Below are positions 10,165 to 19,869 of a stretch of 64,000 nt of DNA, piece after piece. The translations under genes were made by a program, and so were the position numbers. The DNA is from Ziziphus jujuba (taxonomy: Eukaryota > Streptophyta > Magnoliopsida > Rosales > Rhamnaceae): the NCBI RefSeq assembly GCF_031755915.1, contig NC_083387.1:26787001-26851000 (forward strand). The letters run 5' to 3'. A model generated the notes under the pieces. The model did not search any database. It had not been told where the DNA came from and worked only from the letters and a program-made list of their open reading frames with translations. Numbering within the stretch: position 1 is the stretch's first letter; each line of letters begins with the position of its first letter.

Positions 10165-13100
10165 ATATGTTCACTCTGCAGCAGTAGTTTTCTCTATATA
10201 CTCTGAGATTGCTCTTATACACATTTGCTTCTTTCTTTTTTATTTTTTTCCCTTTGCGAGGAGATTTATGTGTGCTATTTATTCTATGGAATCTGTGGCA
10301 GTGTATTTGATTTCTTGTGATCCAGTTTAATTTAATTTTACAGCGTATTACTTCTATGTTTATATGGAAGTTTATATAATTTAATTTCTCATATTTGTGA
10401 GTCATTAGATCCTACTTTTCGATCCACGTGCCAATTTAAAAAAAAAAAAGATAAAAGAGCGAAAATAATAGTGCAACCAAAAATAAACTCGACAAAAAGA
10501 ATAATTTTAATAGTTGGACACTTTTATCCATACTATAAGAATATAAATTCAAATTATAAAAATAAAATTTGGAATAATTTATAATTTAAAAAAAAAAAAA
10601 CAAAAAACAAAAAATAAGCTCAGCATACATAGTGCCAAAAAAAAAAAAAATTTATGTTCACACTGTCAAAGCTCTAAAGCAAACATCCCTAATTTTCTTA
10701 TTGAAAAAGTTGTTTGCCTTATTTACGCGGAGCTTTCCACCACTTGCTAAAGGCCTTGGTCACGAAGCAGTAAATTCATGGGTTTTGATCCACCAAGAAA
10801 CAATGTTAAACTTTTTCACGCATTAGATCTTTGGACCCAATTGAAGCAATTTCTAATATTTGTAGAAAAAAGGTTGGCCAGATTCTTTCTCATCTTTATA
10901 TATATATATATATATATATATTATTTTTTATTTCTTTACTTCTATATTTTCCAACATCTTTGGAAATTGTTTTTGAAGGCTAGGGTGAATTGCATTGCAA
11001 AGAAATAGATGAGCTTTATCCTCTAGAATTGTTCAACAAAACCTGGCCAGCCCTTTTTTTTATAATTATTCTCTTTGCTTTTCTTTTTCGTAGACAATTT
11101 TATATACTTAATGTATTATTGAATTCTAGATAAGGAAATCTAAATAAAAAAGGGAGAAAAATCTTCCCAAAAATACTAATGTAACAAAAAGAAAAGCTTG
11201 CTTCTGAACCTTTAAGACAAAAACAAAAACAATTACAAAAATAAAAAATAAAAATGAGAAAATCATCCCATAGAAAAAAGGAAGAGAATTTTGGATGATA
11301 CATTTAAATGAATTGAAGAAGCAGGAGATAAATTTGAATAGGAAAAATAATGAGTTGTAGAGAAAAAGAGGGTGATCCATAATTTTAGTCAGTTGCACAT
11401 TTTAAAGTATTTTACAAACTGCTACAATACCCTAAAGAAAAAAAAGCTTACCTATTTTTATCAAACTAACATAGAAATCATTTTTAACCACGTATCTTCG
11501 TCTATGAAAATCCAAGGTATTATTATGTTTTTATACATAAAATCCATATACATATTATATATATATATATATATATATATACTGGAAAAGATTTTACACT
11601 ATATAGTTTCGCATATTAATTGCTGTCACATTTTAATTAGTACGTAGGTAGATTTCATTAAATTGTTTCTGTATCTTTGAATGCCATCAAATTACATCAT
11701 TTCGTTGTGCTAGTTTGAATTATAATAAAGCGAGATGGACATCTAATTAATGACCCAACCATCTTTACTTGGATTGAAAATTTTTAAATTTAATCTAATC
11801 AGCTTTAAATTATGCCCTATTTAACAGTATTTGATTTAAATGGTAGAGTACAATTCATACAATCCAATGCAACAAACAAGGTTCTAAAATTTTTCTAAAA
11901 TGTATTAACAACTTTTTAATAACGCTACCTTAATCTTAAAATCTTATCTTCTCGCTTTTTTTTTTTCTTTTCGTTTTTTTCATTTGGCAATCGACATTTC
12001 CAATTTTTAAGTGGTTAGATTAACGTTCAAAATAATAACAAGGTAATACAAATATATCATATCGTCAAATTACTTTATATAAATTAATGTAATTAACTGC
12101 AAACTGATTTCTAGCGTAGAAGATTTCACCAAATAAATTCGCAGCATTTTGTCTTTCACGTCGAATTAATTATACTAATGTTGAAATATAATGATAATAT
12201 TCAAATTGAAGTCATGCATATTATTTTTTTTTTTTCCTTTTTGCAAATAATAATGTTGTTTAACATATTATAAACAATTAGATAAAAATATTTGATTGAT
12301 AAATCCCTTTTTTTGGGATGATTCTAAGTTAGTGAAATGCCACGTACGTCCCCAATTTTTTAAATAAAATATTTATATTTTTGCTTTTTGGATCGTCAAA
12401 CCATATATTATTCCAATCAAATATCTTGACCTCGATCTTGATCATCAAAGCCTCTTAGCAAATATCTAATTTTTATGGACATCCACTAATTAATTAATTA
12501 TTGAAAATACTCAAACAAGTTCATTCTTTACAATATATAGCTAATCATTATAGTCACAAAAAGTTTGACCCGTAATGACATTGATATGCACCCAAGAATT
12601 GTAAGTGCCAATGGCATATACAAATATATCAATTTTAGGATATCAAATAAAGTTGGCTCATTTGATATGTTTTGATTTGAGGCATTAATAAATAAAAAAA
12701 TATATATCAATCTTAGGATTAAAAGTTAAACAAGATTAAGTTGAGAAACTCAGTTTCTCCAAATATTTATATATATATATATATATATGCAAATAATAAA
12801 AAAAAAATTGAGGATCTCTGAAATCTTTTTCTTTAATCGAGATTCTCGATTTTTAATCAAATTTTAATTGGGATAGTTGATAATAACAGGCTGAATCTAA
12901 TGGAAAGATGCATTAAATTAAAGACACGTGTTGGTTTTGTATTAGCCATGTTATAGCTCTGAATTAACAATCGATTTTTATTATTATTAAAAGAAACTAA
13001 CTGTTAAAAAAAAACTTTTCATCAGAATGCCTTCAATTGCAATTGTGCCAAATTAGGAAGCAGTACATAGTTTTAAACCCCAACAAACAAATAGAACATT

Positions 13101-13311
13101 GTTTCCCATAACTAAAATGTAGATTTTAGTTAATTTTATTTCCTATAATTATAATAGTTACATTTTGACTTTAAAGTAGTTCGTTTCACTTGTTGATCTT
13201 TCCAATTTGGAATGAGTTTGGTGGGTTAAGATGGGTCCAACAATTTTGTAAACTAAGGCGTTAATATAGATTTGAAACTTTATATTATAAACTCATGTTA
13301 GATAACCAAAC
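10165..13311. other. Intergenic DNA between proline-rich genes 3 and 4 (second repeat unit)
   Basis: Collinear copy of 3347-6363. Differences include an extra segment of about 130 bp at roughly 10485-10615 and an extra stretch of about 40 bp near 12390. It holds (AT)n tracts (about 10898, 11557, 12768) and no supported gene. Confidence 0.8.
10485..10615. other. Segment of about 130 bp present in repeat unit 2 only
   Basis: Unit 1 reads GTGCAACAAAAAATAAGTTC across this point. Unit 2 has an AT-rich insert ending in an A/C-rich tail (AAAAACAAAAAACAAAAAATAA) with a short repeated AAAAATAA at both edges. It could be a small retroposed fragment or replication slippage; too little sequence to class. 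Confidence 0.5.
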
Positions 13312-13324
13312 ACCCTAGAAATTA
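13312..13324 (+). promoter_or_regulatory. Conserved promoter 13-mer of proline-rich gene 4
   Basis: ATAACCAAACACC, 272 bp before the ATG, in the B-type promoter context shared with gene 2. Confidence 0.55.
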
Positions 13325-13466
13325 TATAAGATGGTACGCAATTTGAGAAGGTGAACAAACTACATCAGAAAAACTCAAAGGCTAGAGAACATTCTCTCCC
13401 TTTCATCCCAACCAAACATGAAAATAGTGTATCCTAATTGGGCACTACTCCATGACTCTCCATATC

Positions 13467-13474
13467 TATAAAAA
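13467..13474 (+). promoter_or_regulatory. TATA box of proline-rich gene 4
   Basis: TATAAAAA, 117 bp before the ATG, the same spacing as gene 2. Confidence 0.6.
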
Positions 13475-13583
13475 CCCACAGTTATATAGCCTCCAAATCC
13501 ATCATACAAGATCAAAACTGAACCTTTCATTTTTAATATTAATTCACTTTGCAAGAGATTTCCTCTTGAATTTTCATTTAGCC

Positions 13584-13937
13584 ATGGCTTTGAGCAATTC
13601 CTTCTTCTTGGCCTTATGCTTTGCTGGTTTTGCATTTTTGAGCAATATCAATGTTGGCCTAGCAGGTCGTCAACTTTTGCAAACAACTCCTCCAAATTTG
13701 CCCAAATTGCCTCCATTGCCTACCATGCCAAACTTACCTCCTTTGCCCACACTGCCAACAACACAGCCATCTCTGCCTAAACCAGGCACTTTGCCTCCAC
13801 TTCCAAGCATCCCCAGTCTCCCGAAGCTGAGCTTCCCGCCCCTGCCAGTGACTTCGCTTCCCAACATTCCTTCCATCCCAACAATCCCGTCCAATATCCC
13901 TTTCTTCTCCCCACCACCTTCAAAAACCAGCCCTTGA
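13584..13937 (+). CDS. Proline-rich gene 4 (B type): short secreted PELPK1-like protein, 117 aa
   Basis: Single exon. It is nearly identical to gene 2 in the signal peptide and first 60 residues. It then differs in the middle, where KPGTLPPLPSIPSLP replaces PLPTIPNIPNLP, a net gain of three residues. It ends KLSFPPLPVTSLPNIP and FFSPPPSKTSP. The start is the in-frame ATG at the signal peptide, not the upstream ATG at 13452, which lies before the TATA box. Secretion and wall function are inferred from the signal peptide and repeat pattern. The length change is confined to the proline repeat, as expected from unequal exchange or slippage within repeats. Confidence 0.87.
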   Translation: MALSNSFFLALCFAGFAFLSNINVGLAGRQLLQTTPPNLPKLPPLPTMPNLPPLPTLPTTQPSLPKPGTLPPLPSIPSLPKLSFPPLPVTSLPNIPSIPTIPSNIPFFSPPPSKTSP

Positions 13938-15821
13938 AGATGCACATTCACACCGCACCGTTCTGTTTTCTGGAGTAGTACTGCTCTATATATATATATA
14001 TATGATACTTTATTAGCTTTGTAATGAGGACATTCTATGTGTGTGATCTGCCAGACTCTCTGGACTTTGTAGCAGAATTGTTTGTATTGCAGTTTCATTT
14101 ATCGATAATAAATTAATGTATCTCATACTGAATTTTTTTTTTTTTTAAATTTTGTTGCTTGGTATACTTTGGGATTGTACTCTATAGATTTCAGTTCTAT
14201 ATGATCAATATCTATTTATATAAATTACCGTATTCATGACATATTGTCGCAGAATATCACGTTTTTGATTAATGCGCTTTCGAATTATTTATAATATTGT
14301 ATTGTTAAGATGTAATATTTATCCCAAAAACAAATTGTCAACACTTAATATTAATCTCTTTCCCAAAAATATATATATATATATTTTTTTATTAATCATG
14401 GTCCCAAACATATAACTAAAGAACAAAACAAAACAAAACTAATGATAAGTAGTAGATGTGAGTTTTTTCAAAGTCATCACAATCTAATTCCATGGGCTTC
14501 ACGTTATATTGGCACAAATTTATAGTGTTCAAGGGAGCACATGAACTCTTCCCCTCCCACAAACAGGTGAGACGCATACATATGAGTCCGATGTGAATTC
14601 CATATATATAGATCTTATATGGATCCTATATGTTTGTGAGAGAGGAATTTGCTTCCCGTAGGTTTATTCGATCTATTGGTTAATCCACCCTTACTTCAAA
14701 TGGGATCTTAATTAGTTCAAGTGACCAAAATAAATTAAAAATTGGGACGTAAGAAAGCACCTTTTAACTATCACTTGTTTGGGAATCAAACATTTTTAAA
14801 AATATCATTCAGTCAAAATTAATCTATATATTTATATTATGGATTCTAATCTTTATAAAGAGAATAATTTTGTTTTGTTGAAAACATAGTTCCCATTATA
14901 TATTAATAATTTATTGACATACATAGTAAATGGGTATTTAGCACATCAACATGTTCTCAAAATTACTCATCAAATGAATGTAACAAGTATAATAAGAATC
15001 AAAAATTTGTAAGTAAGGAGTGAATATTTTCAGTGTAAATGGTATTGAGAGGGGGAAAATTTGGAGCTCTCAAATAATATTTGCTTGAGTATAGATAGAA
15101 ATAGTCACAATGGTAAAAACTACTTAATATGAAAATACATTTTCAAAGACAAGTTCAAACCTTAACTTGCCTATAATCTACTCTCTCGTGCTGTAATGTT
15201 GAAAAAAAAATAATAATAATAAGGTGCTATTATTCTCTCTTTGAACCATAAAAGTTGTACATCTTTTATTGAAAAATGTGCGTCACCAAATTTTTATGGT
15301 TTTTTCTTTTTTAATCAACTTCAATATTTTTTTTCTCTATCAGTATGTTTAATAGATTTATAATTTTATTACTAGTTTATTGTTAACTAGTTTTGATTTG
15401 TTAATTTATATGTAAGGTGCCAACAATGTTTTCAATATATTAAAATCCTATATGTATATAAAAAATAATTGTTATCACTATTGATTATTATCATTATTGT
15501 GGCCCATATTCACACATGATAGTTTTATTGATTATCCCTATAAGTTTACTCTCCCATATTAGAAATTACATGTAATCGATCAATAATCAATGTTCATAGA
15601 CTAACAAAGAACAAAACTATATATATTTTATGAATTGGATAGATATATGCATTAATTCTTAATTAATTCTCTCCGTTATGAGTCTTGTTAATTGGCTTGG
15701 AGTTTGGTAATTGGAGCCACTTTCTTGTGAAAGTTAAATAAACATCAACCTGGCCTTTTAATTTGTTGACATTCCAATGCAAAGAGATTGGCGGTTGTTA
15801 AGACGGGTCAACAATTAGTAG

Positions 15822-15857
<36 letters not shown>

Positions 15858-15904
15858 ACGCGCACACACATATATGTAAATCTATAAAGCTAGCTTTGAA
15901 ACCT
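13938..15904. other. Intergenic DNA between proline-rich genes 4 and 5
   Basis: Shorter, collinear version of 6991-9590. It holds (AT)n tracts (about 13986, 14369, 15824-15854) and an (AC/AT) mixed run near 15860. No coding region is supported. Confidence 0.75.
14107..14112 (+). terminator. Probable polyadenylation signal of proline-rich gene 4
   Basis: AATAAA in a stretch conserved with gene 2 (7162-7167), about 170 bp after the stop. Confidence 0.45.
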
Positions 15905-15921
15905 GTATAAACTCAAGTTTG

Positions 15922-15934
15922 ATAACCAAACACC
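15922..15934 (+). promoter_or_regulatory. Conserved promoter 13-mer of proline-rich gene 5
   Basis: ATAACCAAACACC, 215 bp before the ATG. Confidence 0.55.
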
Positions 15935-16050
15935 TAGACAAATATAACTGGTTGGATAAGAGAAGGTGAACAAACTGCTACAAAACACCAATCATCTTCA
16001 TTTATCTTTCTCAACCAGACATAAAAAGCATGTAAGTACGCATTCCCATC

Positions 16051-16058
16051 TATATAAA
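16051..16058 (+). promoter_or_regulatory. TATA box of proline-rich gene 5
   Basis: TATATAAA, 86 bp before the ATG, in the A-type context. Confidence 0.6.
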
Positions 16059-16136
16059 TACCCAATATTGCCTGGGAGTTTCTCATCCAAAACACCCAAA
16101 ACCCAAATTTGATAAAATCTTTGATCTCATAGAGCC

Positions 16137-16475
16137 ATGGCCTTCAGAAATTCCTTCTTCCTAGCCTTATGCTTTATCGGTTTTGCCTTCTTGAGCAATA
16201 TCAATGTTGGATTAGCAGGTCGTCAACTTTTGCAAACAACAACTACTCCTCCAAATTTGCCAAATTTGCCACCATTGCCTACCATACCAAACTTGCCAAC
16301 CATGCCCACAATACCAACCACTTTGCCTCCTCTTCCCAGCATGCCAACCCTCCCGGCCGTCCCGAAGCTGAGCTTGCCTCCTCTTCCGGCGAACATTCCC
16401 TCCATCCCCACGATCCCAACTACTATCCCATCCATCCCTTTCTTTTCCCCACCACCTTCTAAAACCAGTCCTTGA
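16137..16475 (+). CDS. Proline-rich gene 5 (A type): short secreted PELPK1-like protein, 112 aa
   Basis: Single exon. It has signal peptide MAFRNSFFLALCFIGF.., the conserved GRQLLQTT, then PNLPNLPPLPTIPNLP, PTMP/PTIP units, KLSLPPLPANIPSIP and the end FFSPPPSKTSP. It is the same length as genes 1 and 3 and keeps all the regularly spaced prolines. It is the last gene of the array: similarity to the other units continues only about 200 bp past the stop, to roughly 16684, and no B-type partner follows. The cell-wall role is inferred, as for the other copies. Confidence 0.88.
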   Translation: MAFRNSFFLALCFIGFAFLSNINVGLAGRQLLQTTTTPPNLPNLPPLPTIPNLPTMPTIPTTLPPLPSMPTLPAVPKLSLPPLPANIPSIPTIPTTIPSIPFFSPPPSKTSP

Positions 16476-17968
16476 AGATGTTCACTCTGCAGCAATAGTG
16501 TTCTCTATACTCTGAGATTGCTATACTTTTCTTTTTTTAAGGAGATTTATGTGTGCTATTTTATTCTATGGAGTCTGTGGTAGTGTATTTGATTTGTTAT
16601 GATCCAGTTTAATTTTACAGCTTATTACTTCCATGTTTATTTGGAAGTTTATACAGTTTAATTTTCTCATAGTTGTGAGTCATTAATTAGAGGCTTATAT
16701 CCAAGCTATTTATTTGTTTGTACCTGGGTCTATTTTGAGATTGTACTCTATATATTTATACAGAATATTGTTGTCATTTTTTTTATTTTTTATTTTTGGT
16801 CTTTTAAGATTTGCTATATCTCATTGAACATGCTACAAAATTTTTTTAACTCGTTTATTGTCTTTAGAAGCAACATAAATTATGTTAGCTGGCGTTTTTA
16901 GTAACAGAGAATTGAAAGCAAACATACAAAGATAAGATAAAAAAGAATTACTTAATTTGGGTCAGTGTTTAAAAGGAATTGCCCATCAATTAATTAATTA
17001 AACAGCCCAATAATTTGGCAAAGTAAAAAGAATATTTAAAAAAATATCAAAAACCAAAATGTGCATATCTCTCGGTAAAATTTTATACTCCAAGAAGAGT
17101 ATTTAAAGGACCAATTGAAAACAGCCAATGACGGAAGAATTAAACAGAGAATTGAGAAATCTGAAGGAATATACTTAAAACTTGTCAAATTAGAATGATA
17201 ATAATCACATTTATAAAACAAACAATATCTATCTATATATATATATATAGCTTTAAACTCTCCAGTAATTGGCAATTATCAAAGAAACAACCAAGCAATG
17301 TTGAGGCAAAATCATACAAAGTAAAGGCCAACGGAAATTTGCCAAACAAGAGCAAGCACAAGTGAAAAAGCTCTACTCTGCTTCATTATTGCCACCTTTT
17401 TCTTTCATAAAAATAAAGGTGCATCCACCTTGCTTCTTGAAGTAAAAAAATAGCAAACGCTTTTTTATTTGACAACGACCTCTATATCATAATCTCTGCC
17501 AAAAGCTTGGATATTGATTTTTCTTGGACCAAAAAATAAAATAATGTTTTAATTCTTTCAAATCAAATGTATGAATTCCATTTGGAGAATGCACATCTTC
17601 ATTATCTAGTATTAATCTTTTGTGTGCCGAATTTCCATACATAGACTTTAGAATTTTAAACCTAATAAGTTAAATATCGGCCGTCATTGTTGTCTGAATT
17701 TTGGACGACCTCAAATTATTTATTGATTTGCAAAAATTCTAATTTCAACTATCATCTGTTCAGAAAAGTTGCTAAACTTACTGCTTTACCACTAAAGTCA
17801 CTTTTGTGGGGTGGGGAGCCATTTTTTTTTTTTTTTCAAAAAACCAAAATGGAAAATTGATAATCAAGAAGATTTTCAACTATTTCTGTTTTTAAATTTG
17901 GGTTTTGGCTATTTATAATGTGGATTTTTACTTTATATATGTAAGATTTAATCCTGATTAATTTGATA

Positions 17969-18265
17969 GAAAAAGTTGAATAAAAATGAGACAAACTTCC
18001 ATGCCCGATCCATTTATTTAATGGATAAGAGTTAGAAATAAAACCCATATGGAGCTGGCAGAGTAGATTATGTTGGGGCACAGTGCATGTCATATACTTG
18101 GAAGAAGATTTTGTTTGCAGCAGTGGAAATTTAGTACTCGGCATTTCATACATGTAGTCAAACAGCCTTAACACCGACATGTGGTCCTATCAGTGCCTCC
18201 CAAACACAAACCAAAGTAGCCAACCACGGGCCCACTTCCCAATCCTCCGACTCCGAAACCTAGAG
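17969..18265. repeat. Duplicated upstream block, copy 1
   Basis: It begins TTGAATAAAAATGAGACAAA and ends near CCGAAACCTAG. Both ends reappear at 18337 (TTGAATAAAAATGGGACAAA) and 19411 (CCGAAACCTAG). Between them are shared phrases such as GATTTTGTTTGC, TTTAGTAC, CATTTCAT and CCCAATCCTCCGA. Confidence 0.7.
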
Positions 18266-18336
18266 AAAGAAAAAGACAGAGGACACTCACTTTTGTATTC
18301 TGTTTCAATTTTAAACTGCGTGTCTCTAAAACAAAT

Positions 18337-19411
18337 GTTGAATAAAAATGGGACAAAAAGTGTCATGCCCAATTAAAATAGGCCCATTTATTTAATTAGG
18401 CATAACCATTTCCATGAGCCTGATGAATAAGAGAAGATTATATAAATAAAAAACATAAATGATGTTAGCCATCAACAATCCATTGATCTCTCAAACAATA
18501 GATTTTATATGGAGAAATTCCAAGTAGCTAGCATAGATAAGTTGCTGTCTATAATCAATGCTCTTTTCTGTATATATTTTTCTTTTTTGGTACGTAATTG
18601 ATCTATAACCGTGTTCAATTTGGACAATTTAAAAATCTTACATTAACTTATTCAGTACTTAAACCTCTTTAATACTCAACTAACATGCACAAAGCCACAA
18701 GGCAGACAGTACTTGCATGCTAAATTTTCTATAAGTTCATCTTATTAGGAAATTAAATGGATGATTATGTCACTGTCGAAGAAATGTGAAAACATGGACA
18801 CATCATTAAGAAGAAGAATCATGAGAGGATGGTTCTAATTAGGTGGAAAAATAGTGATTATGGGATATAAAATTTGGACTAATTAATCCTCGGACATATA
18901 TGTTTAATTACCCTCTCTCAACTCCAACAAGGTCAAAGATGGTCTTATTCACCCAAAAAAAAACAAAAAAAAGGTCAAACTGGTTTTGGTAGAAGCTTAA
19001 TTTGTGGGACGGACCTAATAGATATGGACTAGCAGTACAGACTATACATGCTGATGTTGATTATTTATCTATTTATTTTTTCTTTTCAAGTTATATAAAT
19101 AATTAAGCTTTATTAATTATAGGACGGGTCAACAAGATTTCAAGTAATTTACATCTATAAATTTCTCTAACAATGTCTGCAATAAACTTTTTGGTCTAAG
19201 TTCCTTTAATTTTAGATGTTATATATTTTAGGTAGATTTTGTTTGCGGCGTTAGAATTTAGTACCTGGTTGCATTTCATGATTCATATGACAAACAATCC
19301 ATAGCACGACACGTGTTCTCATTTAGCGCCTCCGAAACACAAAGCCAAGTAACCCAACCGCGAGCCACAGTCCCAATCCTCCGAATCCGAATCCATATCC
19401 GAATCCGAAAC
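18337..19411. repeat. Duplicated upstream block, copy 2, split by about 790 bp
   Basis: The left part (18337-18440) and right part (19230-19411) match copy 1. The DNA between them has no counterpart there. Either an insertion split this copy or copy 1 lost the middle. No clear terminal inverted repeats were seen at the joints. Confidence 0.55.
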
Positions 19412-19851
19412 CTAGCTTGCTTGCATTTACTCAGTGGCATTATCGCGTAAATAATCTTATAACTTGGTCTCAAAATTGTCAATTTACATATTCTTCTGTT
19501 GTCCTCGCTCTCCATCATCATCATCATCATCTTCTTCTTCTTTCTTCCCCGCTCTCTTTATCAGATTCAATTCCCAGCATCCCACTCAATAAATTACAGA
19601 ATTGTGAGGGAAAAAAAAAAAAAAAAGGAAAAGAAAAAGAAAAAAGCGGTCTTTTTTTTCTGGGGTGCGAATTTAATTTTTTTGTTTATTTTCCTTTCTT
19701 TGAATTGTGAAAATTTTTCTTTGTATTTTCTTTAAGTTTTTTATTTCTATTTATTTTTTAATAATACAATTTCTGTTTTGGCTTTTAGGGTTTTTTTTTG
19801 GGTTTGGAATTGGGGTTGTTTTGAATTTTCTTTTTCTTTTTTTGGGGTGTA

Positions 19852-19860
19852 ATGGTATGA
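19852..19860 (+). promoter_or_regulatory. Minimal upstream ORF (ATG-GTA-TGA) in the ZML gene 1 leader
   Basis: A two-codon uORF ends ten bases before the main ATG. Its stop overlaps a second upstream ATG (19857) that opens a 29-codon frame running to 19946 and overlapping the main coding region out of frame. Neither ATG has a strong context. Relevance depends on the true transcription start. Confidence 0.45.
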
Positions 19861-19869
19861 AAAAGAAAA

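Larger units (their letters stand above)
16685..19869. other. Intergenic DNA and upstream region of the first ZML gene
   Basis: No supported coding region in the first 2.5 kb. A block of about 300 bp is present twice (17969-18265, and in two pieces at 18337-18440 and 19230-19411). The last 450 bp are the likely promoter and leader: a TCATCATC run at 19509-19530 and T-rich leader sequence before the ATG at 19870. Confidence 0.7.
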
